Positions 9,325 through 19,097 of a stretch of DNA of 44,316 nt are shown one piece after another. Numbering within the stretch: position 1 is the stretch's first letter; each line of letters opens with the position of its first letter. The position numbers and the translations under genes are program-made. The notes under the pieces are model-generated. The model did not search any database. It had not been told where the DNA came from and saw only the letters and a list, made by a program, of their open reading frames with translations. Location: positions 1-44,316 of the IMG/VR virus record IMGVR_UViG_3300006621_000010. One strand, 5' to 3'. This DNA comes from a virus.

Positions 9325-10989
9325 TTATAATACAAGTCTAAATTTAAATGCTGGCTTTTCGCCTCTGTCATCTGTAGCACCACGCTCTTTGCTATAAGCA
9401 GAGTCACGCTTCTTCATGCCCGTAAAGTTATAGACATCCTCGATGACAATACGCCCTTGGTCATCACGCGAGAACGAGAAGCGACCAATGGTCAGACCAA
9501 GTGCTAGTACGGGGTCAAAGCTATCTTGTGCCAGCTTTGCCATGCTGATGTAATGATCAGCCGTTTCACCTAGTAAGCTGTCTGTACCATACGCTGCTTC
9601 ATGAAGTTCCTGATCGTTGAGGCGTTTGATGCCACGTTTTCCATACTCAGACTGAATGCGCTCCAGACCTTCTGCCGATCCAACAACCTCTGACAGATAC
9701 ATACCGTTGACTTCTCGAATTCCGAAGAACTCATCGTAGTCGTAGTATTGTGCAGATGTTTTACCTTGTGACTCTAGATACAAGACAAAGTTCTTCAGTG
9801 TATCCATCTCGTTAGGATTGAAGAAATCATTACCGTATGTCTCAGTCTCAAAGTTGAATGTAGCTTTTTGCGCCTTGTAGAAACCATACGCCCGTGCGGG
9901 TGTGGCAACTTGTGGACGCGTAAGTTTTTGGAACAGAGAAGGATAAACCTCTTTAGCAAAATCATTGATGTTGTTGTATTTCATCATTGGGTCTTTTGAC
10001 TTAGGTCTATCTGGTCGAGGCTTTGGTATTGGTATATCTACTGATTTCTCAGTCTCTATTGTTTGCATATCGTGACCATGAACAGCCATCGCCGCTAAGA
10101 TCTTATTAGGCTTATTACCTATAGGCGCTTCATAGATATCGCTTCGACCACTTGGGTTTAGTGTTCCTGCTTGTGCTGTACTTATTCCAAACAAAGAAGC
10201 AATATTAAACCCAGATCTTAAATCATCACCTTTACTGACTTCAGCCCACTTTTTGTCGTAGCCGAAGAACATATCGTGTTCTCTTTTACGTCTGGAGTCG
10301 AGCGCGGCAAGTCCGTTTCCGTTGGACTTGTTAAGGATTTCATAGCTGACATCTTCCGCTGAACCAGCCTTGAGATGCTTCGTAAGATTAGGGCCGATAA
10401 GGGCGGGCGCGTTGTATGCCATGCTGACCAGAGCAATCCGTTGGGTAGCATTGAGGGGAACTCCTTCTAACTTATTTGAAACTACATTCTCAGCGTCTTT
10501 AACAGCCGCTTCAAACAGCAATCGTCCTTGACGTTCTGTGATTAGCGTTTCGCCTGACATCAGCTTGGAGAAGCCTTTGTCATCTAGCTTTAGTACTTCT
10601 CTGGCGATATCACCATTAGCCTCTAGGTTCAGCCCGTAGCCGATGTGTGGCACACCATTCAGCATATACATACTGTTGCGATACTGTTCTTCAGCCGCAA
10701 TAAAGTCGAACCGGCTTTGAGTGTAGTCAGCATCTTCTTTGTTGAAAGCAGATGGGCCTTTATAGTTTAAGATAGCGTTATGTGTATTCTGTATGCCGCT
10801 CTCGATATTAGTGCCGTGATAGTGTTGTTTAACTGAGCCATCGGTGGGTGACATATAGCCACCCGACCGCATATCTCTGTTTACATCACTGAAATACTGA
10901 TTAGTCCACTCAGCCTCACTCATGATGCCATCAGTTGGCATGGCGACACTGGTGTCCTTTTTTCCAAAATAGTCGGACATTCCCGCCAT
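9325..10989 (-). CDS. Internal virion protein with lysozyme-like muramidase domain
   Basis: The protein has 554 residues. Residues about 95-260 resemble phage T4-type (GH24-like) muramidases: a candidate catalytic Glu in AAEEQYRN (100/101), then HIGYGLNLE (115-123), and later LNATQRIALVSMAYNAP and the typical end SRRKREHDMFFG. The rest has no recognised domain and ends with a region probably packed in the virion. It lies between the gp15-like and gp16-like genes, so it probably travels in the particle and opens peptidoglycan during DNA entry, the role of the gp16 N-terminus in T7. AAGGAG precedes the start. The usual Asp and Thr of the T4 active site are not obvious. Confidence 0.78.
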   Translation of the reverse strand: MAGMSDYFGKKDTSVAMPTDGIMSEAEWTNQYFSDVNRDMRSGGYMSPTDGSVKQHYHGTNIESGIQNTHNAILNYKGPSAFNKEDADYTQSRFDFIAAEEQYRNSMYMLNGVPHIGYGLNLEANGDIAREVLKLDDKGFSKLMSGETLITERQGRLLFEAAVKDAENVVSNKLEGVPLNATQRIALVSMAYNAPALIGPNLTKHLKAGSAEDVSYEILNKSNGNGLAALDSRRKREHDMFFGYDKKWAEVSKGDDLRSGFNIASLFGISTAQAGTLNPSGRSDIYEAPIGNKPNKILAAMAVHGHDMQTIETEKSVDIPIPKPRPDRPKSKDPMMKYNNINDFAKEVYPSLFQKLTRPQVATPARAYGFYKAQKATFNFETETYGNDFFNPNEMDTLKNFVLYLESQGKTSAQYYDYDEFFGIREVNGMYLSEVVGSAEGLERIQSEYGKRGIKRLNDQELHEAAYGTDSLLGETADHYISMAKLAQDSFDPVLALGLTIGRFSFSRDDQGRIVIEDVYNFTGMKKRDSAYSKERGATDDRGEKPAFKFRLVL

Positions 10990-10999
10990 TGTTGTCTCC

Positions 11000-13537
11000 T
11001 TAGAATAGTAGTGACTGAATTTCTTGTTCCGTCATGTTCTTATAATCTGGAACAGATGGTTTCCAATTGCTGGACTCTGATAGTGACTGAAGTTCTGATT
11101 CCATCATCGTATCACCATCGACATCTTTGAAATAAGGTTCGATAGCTAGGCGATAATATGCTGGCTGGCCAGATTGTGCTTCCTCAGATATTAGACGTAC
11201 TGCGGGATGTAGATAACGCTTTAGAAGCATCTCATCCGTAACAATGTTACCTGTCAGTTTGAACTTACGCTCATTGTTATCTTCGGTTTGATACCAGCTA
11301 TACAATTCACCGTCTTCACGATACTGCAAGTTGCCGGTCATCTCTTTACCGATTTGTAGGGTGACGCTGTAACCACCATTTGTGACCTGATAAAGATTAC
11401 CGCCTGTTGTTGCAAAGGCCTCATTATAGTTAATACTGATGTCATCACCATCTTCGATGATCCCCAACCCAGACCCGCTAACAATAAGATTACGCAAGCC
11501 ATCTGGAATAGAGTCTGCTGCCATGTTCATATTCTCAATGACATTCTCCATGACACCTGATGGGTTCATCACATTGTTCGCAATCGGTATCGTGTTGTCT
11601 GGAACTTCACGCATAGGAACTAAGCGATTTTCATTAATAGCCAGCATTGCGCCAGCTACAGATGACACTCTGTTCTTTAAGACCTCTGGGTCTACCTGAC
11701 CATTCCCGCTATTACGCATCTGAACAATCTGGTCTTCAGTAACTTGACGTAACACCTTCATAGCTTGGTCACTTACATTAGGACTGCTAAACCATTCGTC
11801 CATCCCGAAGTTCTTTGAGATTTGGTTAGAGACACCATCAAACCAATCGGCTACTGGTTCAACGCGTTCTTCCTTGTTAAGTTTTGCCCAATCCTCGATA
11901 AAGTAACTCTCTATGTCATTAGACCTAACTAGTTCTCTAGTTGCTACGAGATCAGGACGATTAGCCATATCCATGTTGAACTCGATTGAACCATCAGATG
12001 CGGCAGTCAGTAAGTTTAATTTACCAAACTCCTCACCCATCATCTGAGTAGCGACAGCCATATTATTCCCAGACATATTGGTAATAACATTAAATGCGTT
12101 AGCCTGTACCTTGGGGTCGGGTGATGTTAGACCGGCAGTGATCATGTCTTTAACATCATCATCAAGTATATCATTACCAAATCTGCTAGTTGCACCTTGC
12201 AGTATCTTACCAGCCATAACGCCAGCATTCGGGTCACGATTGATTATGAAGTTATAGTCAAACTCTCCTAGCATTTCAGGCAGTATCTTTTTAACTTCCT
12301 CACCATTCAATGCTGGGTGTAATTCACCTGTTTTGGATAAATGCTCCAATCGTTCATAATTCACCGCCATAGACCTTGCGGTTATAAGTTGGTTGGTTAG
12401 CTGGCCTTTAGCCTCTGCAAACATCTGTGCGTTTACGCCCGGTGTATTTGCAAGTTCTCCAAGGTTCGCATGTAGTTTTTTCAAAGCACTGATACGGTTT
12501 GCCGTATTGCCATCTGTCGTTGTTATAGCTTGAGCAACTGCCGTTGAAAAATTAGCCGCTGCCTGTTGACCACCCATAGTCACAAACGCCTGTTGCTTGG
12601 CATAGACATTTTGACGTAACTGAGCCATATCTAATGGAAAGCGTTCAGATAATGATGGTGCGGTAACTCCGACAGGTTGCCCTGCGTCTCCAGAAACATC
12701 TGAAGCATCGAGGAATGACAGAAAGTTCTGTATGCTTTTCTGACCGTTAGCAATTGATGCGGACGCAAGGATATCGAGCGTTGCTGCCCGTGCCTTGCCC
12801 TCAGTCATCGTTGGGTTAATACCCTTAACCTGAGTGAATAGCTTGTTGTATTCAGTGTGACCCCAGCCACCCTTCTGGGTTACGAAGGTTGACGCTGCGT
12901 TACTTGCCGCTTCTAGAGCCGCCTCACGCTGGTTCTCGATAGTCTTTAAGGACTTATCAACACGCATCTGTTGGTACTGTTTGTTAAAGGCTGACTGTAC
13001 CTGTAGATCAACAACCTCAGATCCAGTACCTTCACCAAACCGCTTTGTCCACCAATCGGATGCCCAAGTTTCAAACTGTTCCGATGGTACGCCTACAGAT
13101 TCAATCTGCATATCAGTTATCATCTTACCGCCAATGGCTTGTCCGTATGACTCTTGGAATGCTTGGCTGTAACCATACTGACCAGCGAATTCACTGGTAG
13201 AGTTAGCCATCGCCTTTCCAGCATCCATGTCGTAGTTGTTAGATGCTGCCATTTCTTTAGCATCATTTGCACCGATGGTGCGTCTACGGACTGCTTCACG
13301 TTGGGCATCTATCTTGTCAGATTCAAACTCACTCGCTTGTAATGTCGAAAGAGCATCCCCTGCTTTGTTGAAGAAAGCATTAAAAGCATTTGTCAGGTCA
13401 CCAGCAAACGGATTGATCCCCTCACGGGTTGCAACCTTATTTACCTGAACGTGGTTGAAAGATTTATTTTTAGTTCTAGCAGATACCTGACCTGGAGCGT
13501 TGGTCTGCGCTAGTATATTTTGGGAACGAGCAACCAT
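11000..13537 (-). CDS. Internal virion protein (T7 gp15-like)
   Basis: The protein has 845 residues, close to T7 gp15 (747), and occupies the same place after the gp14-like gene. It is rich in Asn, Gln, Ala and Met with long predicted helices, and has no enzyme motif that I can see. Proteins of this type form part of the internal core and the ejected periplasmic tube. AAGGAG lies five bases before the ATG. The assignment rests on gene order, length and composition more than on a diagnostic motif. Confidence 0.72.
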   Translation of the reverse strand: MVARSQNILAQTNAPGQVSARTKNKSFNHVQVNKVATREGINPFAGDLTNAFNAFFNKAGDALSTLQASEFESDKIDAQREAVRRRTIGANDAKEMAASNNYDMDAGKAMANSTSEFAGQYGYSQAFQESYGQAIGGKMITDMQIESVGVPSEQFETWASDWWTKRFGEGTGSEVVDLQVQSAFNKQYQQMRVDKSLKTIENQREAALEAASNAASTFVTQKGGWGHTEYNKLFTQVKGINPTMTEGKARAATLDILASASIANGQKSIQNFLSFLDASDVSGDAGQPVGVTAPSLSERFPLDMAQLRQNVYAKQQAFVTMGGQQAAANFSTAVAQAITTTDGNTANRISALKKLHANLGELANTPGVNAQMFAEAKGQLTNQLITARSMAVNYERLEHLSKTGELHPALNGEEVKKILPEMLGEFDYNFIINRDPNAGVMAGKILQGATSRFGNDILDDDVKDMITAGLTSPDPKVQANAFNVITNMSGNNMAVATQMMGEEFGKLNLLTAASDGSIEFNMDMANRPDLVATRELVRSNDIESYFIEDWAKLNKEERVEPVADWFDGVSNQISKNFGMDEWFSSPNVSDQAMKVLRQVTEDQIVQMRNSGNGQVDPEVLKNRVSSVAGAMLAINENRLVPMREVPDNTIPIANNVMNPSGVMENVIENMNMAADSIPDGLRNLIVSGSGLGIIEDGDDISINYNEAFATTGGNLYQVTNGGYSVTLQIGKEMTGNLQYREDGELYSWYQTEDNNERKFKLTGNIVTDEMLLKRYLHPAVRLISEEAQSGQPAYYRLAIEPYFKDVDGDTMMESELQSLSESSNWKPSVPDYKNMTEQEIQSLLF

Positions 13538-13546
13538 AACGACTCC

Positions 13547-14110
13547 TTATGACGTTTTAATGTTACCCAGCGATTTTTGCTGGTAGTTATATTTAGCACC
13601 AATACTCAGACCACTACCGATTGCCCCCATGAACGCTTCTGACGCTCTGGCGTTAGCTTCTCGTATCTGATTACCGGCTTCATTCTGAGCCACTGTGGTT
13701 TGATTTATGTAGTTGATTTCTGCACCAGACTTCTCAGACTCTAACGCCCAGAACATTCGTTTCTGATTACGATCCATACGAACCGCTTCGAGACTGTCGC
13801 CGTACATTTGCTCAAACGCAATTGTTCCTAACGATGAGTCTGACAAAGCAGTCTCAGCGGCACGGAATGTTCCCATCGAATAGTTTGACTCTCTGATTGC
13901 GTCAGACCGTTCATCCAATGCATCAATCTGTGACTCAGCAATCTTACGATTAGTCTCAGCATACTGTGCTTCAGTATTAGCTTTAGCCGCCGCATACTGA
14001 GACTCCGCATTTGCCGCTGCGGCCGCCGCCGCTTGTTTGGCTTGCTGTTGTGCTTGTTGCGCCGCGACAGCGGTCATCGCTAATTGTGCGACCATTAATG
14101 TCATACACAT
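13547..14110 (-). CDS. Internal virion protein (T7 gp14-like)
   Basis: The protein has 187 residues with the ATG at 14110, which has AGGGG eight bases upstream. A longer reading from 14152 would run into the tail tube gene and has no such site. The N-terminus is hydrophobic (MTLMVAQLAMTAVAAQQAQQ) and leads into an Ala/Gln-rich helix, then a middle part with repeated Glu/Ala/Asn, as in T7 gp14, which forms the outer-membrane part of the ejection channel. It follows tail tube B directly, the T7 order. Confidence 0.75.
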   Translation of the reverse strand: MCMTLMVAQLAMTAVAAQQAQQQAKQAAAAAAANAESQYAAAKANTEAQYAETNRKIAESQIDALDERSDAIRESNYSMGTFRAAETALSDSSLGTIAFEQMYGDSLEAVRMDRNQKRMFWALESEKSGAEINYINQTTVAQNEAGNQIREANARASEAFMGAIGSGLSIGAKYNYQQKSLGNIKTS

Positions 14111-14114
14111 GATG

Positions 14115-16439
14115 TTACCCCTGTCTCGTAATTTCGTTGAAATAGCCCACATAATCGATTGATGTGACGTTGAATGGTTTCTCAGTGTCGTTGAAAATCC
14201 TAATTTTAACTTTATTAGAATTAGCCCTGACCGGTACTTTGAATTGACCTAATTCCTCTACTGGTGCGACACCAACTTTAGAAGTACCACTACCCACAAC
14301 ACGACCAGTAAACTGGAAGGTTACAGGCTGACGGAAGTCAGGTGTGATTTCGACTTTGAAGAAACCAGTAGTCTTGTAATTAAATTGGATATTACGAAGC
14401 TGGAAACGACCAGACGTTATCGCAATTCTCAAGTTATTTGGGTCACGCGGGTATAGATTAGATAGCACCACAGAGGACATAAAGACCTCACCAGCTATCG
14501 CGTCACCACCGCTGTAGTTACCCACCGCCGTAATGGTAGTGGTCGATGGATACTGGATTGTAAGCACCTCACCTTTTTGACCAGCTGGAAAGTCAGTCGA
14601 AAGAATAAGGCTGGCTTTGTTTTGATGATCATACGGTGTTGTCCATGTTGTGAGATTTGTCGTGACATCATAAACACCGGTAATTGCAACCTGTCTGTCC
14701 ATCGCGATTTGGTATGGATGTTTATCTTCAGATAGTTCGTAACGTAGGAAAGTTTTCTCGAAGAACACTGTGCCGTTACGCGACAAGACCATGAATAATT
14801 CACCATCGATCACTTCCATCCATTTGATTTTTGTATTTTCGCCATATGTCCAACGCGCCCACGCTGACTGTGCCTTTGCACCACCATCTGAATACATCTT
14901 GTATATGTATAGAGCGTTGGGTTCTTCGTCACACAATAGCATCAGCATATCGTTGGTAGGGTCACCAGCCATCCGCCCGATAGGGGCTGGAATGTATCCC
15001 AGCGCATGGAGCGTGATGTCGGACGCTACGTTTGACACCTGTTCGTCAGAGTAAGTGTACTCAAAGACAATAGCATCACGACCTGACTTGGCCGCGAAGT
15101 ACAGCTTGTTTCCCAGCGTAATAGGCTTACACTTTTCTTCTGTTAGATATGACGTGGCAAGGTCAACTGTTGCTGACTTCGGTGTAAGAACCGCTGCGCC
15201 TGACACCTCGAATTGTGCTTTGTTAGATGTCAAGAAGAGTGCTTTACGGAAACCAACAGCGTGACGTAAGTCGTTCACTGTCTCCGATGAAGCTGTAAGA
15301 CCGAATGAATCAGAGTCCAGCGTCTGAGTACTGAAGTCAGGCCAGAAGGTAAAATACTTACCAGACTGACTAAAGCTGACATTTTCACCTGACACAAATG
15401 CTAGTCTGTTCCGATGGAACGCAAGTGCGCTGACCTTACCACCTACAAAATCAGGCGGCGGTACGATATCATTGTCACCTGAAATACGTTCAGGGTAGTC
15501 GCCTTGTCTAAAGGTAAATGTGCCATCAGCTTCTCTAACCAAGAAGTGAGGCATAGTAGATATCTCATACTCATTTTCTTCATATGGATTTACACTTTCT
15601 ACCCAGCCACCTTCGGAAGCATCAAACCTAGCCCAATAACCAAACTGATCACCATCGATGTTCTGACCTACACGGATGTAATAGTTATCAGGGGCTTTAG
15701 CTGGAAGATATTCCCGTTGTGGAACGGTATCTGTCATTGTCCAGAAGCCATAGGTAGCGTCAGATCCAAAGTGTCTTACTTGGAAATCTTGGTTACCTGT
15801 AATAACAATTGTCTCTGCAAGTCGATACTTACTGAAGCCACTTGGTAAACTTATATTAGCATTCACATCATCGGCTAGTTGAGTGTTAGAAAGCGCAGTA
15901 GTAACAGTCTTGTTATATACTGTACTCCAACCGCCAGTAGTTTTGATCTGGATCTTATAGTTACTATTAGTGTTTGTGGTACGACAATTGACCAGAGCGC
16001 GAGGCGATTGTGTGTATGTGTTTGGGGCCATCGAGACTACTTGTTGCGCGTTTGCAATAATTGTGAAGTCTGCGATAGTCACAAAGCTGAAGTCATCTTT
16101 TTCATTGGTAGACGCAAGGTATGTCTTGCCGTCCGGAAAGTTGACAGTCTTCTCAACACCATCTAGGTCATAAACTTTAAGGTCACCATCATTGATGATG
16201 ATCATATACCGCTCTAGCGCATCACGCGAATACGCATAAATAGCGGGGGTGTCAGTTGGTTGAATGTAGCTAATATCGTTGATGTATCTAGACGCTGGAC
16301 GGTTTTCGATACCACCAGACACAATAGATACCAAAATGTTGTCTGCCTCTTCTACCTGACCGGGCAGACGCACGGGATCAGGCTGTCGGGAAACCCCCTG
16401 ATACATCGTCTTAATAGACTGCTCGACCAGTTTACCCAT
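14115..16439 (-). CDS. Tail tubular protein B (T7 gp12-like nozzle)
   Basis: The protein has 774 residues, near T7 gp12 (794). The N-terminus QSIKTMYQGVSRQPDPVRLP and EADNILVSIVSGGIENRPAS is the hallmark opening of podoviral nozzle proteins, and ALAFHRNRLAFVSGENVSFS with SSETVNDLRHAVGFRKALFL fits the middle of the family. It forms the tail nozzle below the adaptor protein and carries the fibres. The start has GGGGGAG upstream, and three bases separate it from the tail tube A gene. Confidence 0.93.
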   Translation of the reverse strand: MGKLVEQSIKTMYQGVSRQPDPVRLPGQVEEADNILVSIVSGGIENRPASRYINDISYIQPTDTPAIYAYSRDALERYMIIINDGDLKVYDLDGVEKTVNFPDGKTYLASTNEKDDFSFVTIADFTIIANAQQVVSMAPNTYTQSPRALVNCRTTNTNSNYKIQIKTTGGWSTVYNKTVTTALSNTQLADDVNANISLPSGFSKYRLAETIVITGNQDFQVRHFGSDATYGFWTMTDTVPQREYLPAKAPDNYYIRVGQNIDGDQFGYWARFDASEGGWVESVNPYEENEYEISTMPHFLVREADGTFTFRQGDYPERISGDNDIVPPPDFVGGKVSALAFHRNRLAFVSGENVSFSQSGKYFTFWPDFSTQTLDSDSFGLTASSETVNDLRHAVGFRKALFLTSNKAQFEVSGAAVLTPKSATVDLATSYLTEEKCKPITLGNKLYFAAKSGRDAIVFEYTYSDEQVSNVASDITLHALGYIPAPIGRMAGDPTNDMLMLLCDEEPNALYIYKMYSDGGAKAQSAWARWTYGENTKIKWMEVIDGELFMVLSRNGTVFFEKTFLRYELSEDKHPYQIAMDRQVAITGVYDVTTNLTTWTTPYDHQNKASLILSTDFPAGQKGEVLTIQYPSTTTITAVGNYSGGDAIAGEVFMSSVVLSNLYPRDPNNLRIAITSGRFQLRNIQFNYKTTGFFKVEITPDFRQPVTFQFTGRVVGSGTSKVGVAPVEELGQFKVPVRANSNKVKIRIFNDTEKPFNVTSIDYVGYFNEITRQG

Positions 16440-16442
16440 ATC

Positions 16443-17042
16443 TTATCTCCCCCAACTTGGATGAAATCTGTACGTTGCATAAGACACATGAGGTGATGAT
16501 CTTATGATATTGTTATCTTCATTCTCAGCTTCTGCATCTTGCAGACCCGCCCACGCTTCCGCTTCACCGCGTACTGTAAATGAGTCTAGTGATGATGAGC
16601 CAAGGGAAGACTCTTGGAATTTACGCGCTGCGCGTGACGCGATGTAGTTCTGTAGTTCGACTGTCAATTCCTCAAACGGGATATCGATGATCAGGTCAAC
16701 TACAAGATCCTTTGTGAAAATGAAGGTACGCTTATTAACATCAAACAGCTTACGTTTACCGTTAGAGTATCGCTGTACAACATTGATACCTTTGTCACCG
16801 CCCGTGCTATCCACACGCAAATATATATTTGATAGAAGAATTTCTTGGTTTGCGTCACGCTTGAGCGTCACGTCTTTTTCAATGTTCTGATGCCAACCGC
16901 GTGACAAAATCTCAACCCGTACTTCGTCTAGCTTGGCTTCAGCCGCTTCCGCGTCAGGCAGACCAGATGTCAGGGAAGATACCGGTGACTCACCGATAGC
17001 ATCCAGAACCATGTTGACTGCTTCTAGTTTTGTCAAAGACAT
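16443..17042 (-). CDS. Tail tubular protein A (T7 gp11-like adaptor)
   Basis: The protein has 199 residues, like T7 gp11 (196). The opening KLEAVNMVLDAIGESPVSSL and later ILSRGWHQNIEKDVTL are typical of podoviral gatekeeper proteins that join the portal to the nozzle. It lies just after the capsid terminator, with AGGAG seven bases before its ATG. Confidence 0.92.
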   Translation of the reverse strand: MSLTKLEAVNMVLDAIGESPVSSLTSGLPDAEAAEAKLDEVRVEILSRGWHQNIEKDVTLKRDANQEILLSNIYLRVDSTGGDKGINVVQRYSNGKRKLFDVNKRTFIFTKDLVVDLIIDIPFEELTVELQNYIASRAARKFQESSLGSSSLDSFTVRGEAEAWAGLQDAEAENEDNNIIRSSPHVSYATYRFHPSWGR

Positions 17043-17055
17043 AGTTCACTCCTGT

Positions 17056-17086
17056 AAAAAAAAGGGAGAGCCACATGGACTCTCCC
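17056..17086 (-). terminator. Rho-independent terminator after the capsid gene
   Basis: The minus strand reads GGGAGAGTCCATGTGGCTCTCCC followed by eight T residues. The stem pairs GGGAGAG(T)CC with GG(C)TCTCCC. This is a strong terminator between the capsid gene and the tail genes, in the position of the T7 late terminator Tphi, and would favour capsid over tail mRNA. Confidence 0.92.
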
Positions 17087-17093
17087 GATAAAA

Positions 17094-18086
17094 TTAGGCT
17101 GTCTTCAATTCGATAGCCATTTCTGGGCGCATAGTGCCGTGGCCTACAAACATCTTTGCAACCATGAAATCTTCAAGTCTGCGAACATCCCGTTCGTTTT
17201 CCATGCTGATATCCATCAGCTTAACGGTTGCTACAGCTTGCGGACACCACATAACACCAACGGTGTTTGAGAAGTCTGCACGATACTTAGAGTAAACATC
17301 AGTTGATGCTGACTCATCTGTAGCAGGGATATTGCGTGACTTAACGATTGTCACACCATCGATCTTGATGGTTTCAGCGCGGCTTGAAATACCACCGGCT
17401 GCGTCTGCTTGGAAGTCGCGGTTTAGTACTAGGTACTGACCGTTGCTGTCCTTGGCATACTTGATTGCATCAAAGACTTCAGTGGTAACCGCGAGATAAC
17501 GCGGCATATCTTCTGGTACGTCTTTGTTGAACAAACGAATGTTTGCGTCACGGATTGCGTCAATCCAATCGATGCCGTTATAGACACCACCGGTTGCCGC
17601 AAGAGATGCGTCTGCGATGGACTCACCACCCGGGAAAGGTGACGAACCGGTATCACGCGCTGCGAGAAGTAGCTGGCGGAATACGTTCTTATCGAACACT
17701 TTAGCCAATGCTGTACCCATTTCTTTTGAAATGATGCTACGCATATCGAAGTGTGACAAGATGCGATCCAGATCAGCAATCGCATAGTGCGATACGAGGA
17801 TGTCATCTACGTTGATGGTTAGTTCACCAGTAGTGAAGTCATTACCCAAGAGTTCTTGACCAGGGGTATGGTATTCTGCTTCCGCTTTCCATGTCTTAGG
17901 GAAACGGTAAGACTTTGCTCCGCCGCTGAGAGATTTGATAGTATGCTTGTCAAGAGTGACCGTAGCATTATCAAAGGCCGTGATAATCTCGCCACCAAAC
18001 AGGTCTAAATAAAGTGACCTATTATCTACTGGGTTCGACTGACCTTTACCAAAGCGAACTGGACTAGAGTTATCGCCAAAAGCCAT
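17094..18086 (-). CDS. Major capsid protein (T7 gp10-like)
   Basis: The protein has 330 residues, similar to T7 gp10A (345). It contains features of T7-type HK97-fold capsids: GEIITAFDNATVTLDKHTIK and SGGAKSYRFPKTWKAEAEYH near the N-terminus, ILVSHYAIADLDRILSHFDM in the middle, and a C-terminal VMWCPQAVATVKLMDISMEN. It lies after the scaffold gene, is bracketed by two terminators, and has its own 180-base leader with stem-loops. GGAG precedes the ATG by eight bases. I saw no clear sign of a frameshifted second form. Confidence 0.94.
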   Translation of the reverse strand: MAFGDNSSPVRFGKGQSNPVDNRSLYLDLFGGEIITAFDNATVTLDKHTIKSLSGGAKSYRFPKTWKAEAEYHTPGQELLGNDFTTGELTINVDDILVSHYAIADLDRILSHFDMRSIISKEMGTALAKVFDKNVFRQLLLAARDTGSSPFPGGESIADASLAATGGVYNGIDWIDAIRDANIRLFNKDVPEDMPRYLAVTTEVFDAIKYAKDSNGQYLVLNRDFQADAAGGISSRAETIKIDGVTIVKSRNIPATDESASTDVYSKYRADFSNTVGVMWCPQAVATVKLMDISMENERDVRRLEDFMVAKMFVGHGTMRPEMAIELKTA

Positions 18087-18156
18087 AACATATTCTCCAT
18101 GTTTTTGAGTTAAGATTTGATTTAGGGTCGGTTATCACCATCTTCGGCGCAGATTA

Positions 18157-18216
18157 TCCGACTTATCGGGTCTGACTTACTTATGTGCATCACCTATTGC
18201 ACCGACTTTATCGGGC
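18157..18216 (-). promoter_or_regulatory. Repeated stem-loops in the capsid leader
   Basis: The 180 bases between scaffold and capsid hold, on the minus strand, CCCGATAAAGTCGG and CCCGATAAGTCGG as near-identical direct repeats, each a small hairpin. Between them is GTGCAATAGGTGATGCAC, a perfect 5-bp hairpin with an 8-base loop. A further CCGA/TCGG-like element (GCCGAAGATGG, ACCGAC) follows. The arrangement suggests a protein-binding or RNA-structured leader, or part of a late promoter, controlling capsid expression. The function is inferred from position. Confidence 0.5.
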
Positions 18217-18235
18217 AGAAGAACGCTTAATTAGT

Positions 18236-18262
18236 AAAAAATAGGGAGTCCGAAGACCCCCC
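18236..18262 (-). terminator. Rho-independent terminator after the scaffold gene
   Basis: The minus strand has GGGGGTC-TTCG-GACTCCC, a hairpin with one G-T pair and a stable TTCG tetraloop, followed by TATTTTTTA. It ends the upstream transcript just after the scaffold stop codon and implies that the capsid gene is served by a separate start or partial read-through. Confidence 0.85.
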
Positions 18263-18266
18263 ATTC

Positions 18267-19088
18267 TTAGTTTGTATCTAGATCCCATGTTGCTGACTGC
18301 ATCTTCCGCATCACATCCTGACGGAATGATGGGTCTTGTGCATATCTTGGGTCTGACATATCTGCTTTCATTTCAGACTTAGAGCGGTAACCAAAGGTCG
18401 ATCCGTTCTGTTGCTGACCTGACATTAGACTTGGCTCTCCAACACGATTTGGTGCGGCATCGCCCATGCGAACAGCAATAGCGTCCGCTGCGATACGCCA
18501 CTCAGGAGTACCTAGAAGATTGTTGTACTGTTCGATCTCACCTTCAGAGAGATTATTCAGACCCCAATCAACCATATCACGCCAGTTTTGCTCACCGCCA
18601 ACGTAGTCTAATGCTTCGTTGATAGTTTGCTCACGCCTGAAGTTTAGGTTCTCGACATACGTCTCTACAATGTCTCGCGGAAGTCCGACCCGCTCCAACG
18701 CAACCATCGCGTCTTCTGCGAGTTCTCCGTTGTCTTCGAGTTGTTGTCGCAACGTGTTGGGGTCGAGTCCAGCTTGACTGATGATGTCGTTGACGGCTGC
18801 TTGTTGCTCCGCCTCTTCACCGGTCTGTTTGTCTTCCACCGGCTGTTCAGGTTGTTGCTGTTGTGACAGCCTGTATTGCAGTTCTTTAGCATGGTTCTCC
18901 CAATTATATTGACCGGTTGATTGATCGTAGAATTTATCGAATCCACCTTCTGGCATTGGGTTTGTCGGTACGGGATCAGGTTGGTCACCTTGTACTGCAC
19001 CGTCACCTTGGTTCTGAAACTTATCAATCATACTTTGATTGTATTCATCAGATCCTGGCACCATGTCTGCTTGCGCTGTATCGTTCAT
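18267..19088 (-). CDS. Scaffolding protein (T7 gp9-like)
   Basis: The protein has 273 residues and is acidic and Gln/Glu/Asp-rich, with a long low-complexity helix region (QQQQPEQPVEDKQTGEEAEQ) and a C-terminal basic patch. These are the usual features of podoviral capsid assembly scaffolds, which fill the prohead and leave before packaging. It lies between portal and capsid, the T7 order. GAGG precedes the ATG. Confidence 0.87.
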   Translation of the reverse strand: MNDTAQADMVPGSDEYNQSMIDKFQNQGDGAVQGDQPDPVPTNPMPEGGFDKFYDQSTGQYNWENHAKELQYRLSQQQQPEQPVEDKQTGEEAEQQAAVNDIISQAGLDPNTLRQQLEDNGELAEDAMVALERVGLPRDIVETYVENLNFRREQTINEALDYVGGEQNWRDMVDWGLNNLSEGEIEQYNNLLGTPEWRIAADAIAVRMGDAAPNRVGEPSLMSGQQQNGSTFGYRSKSEMKADMSDPRYAQDPSFRQDVMRKMQSATWDLDTN

Positions 19089-19097
19089 ATTACCTCA

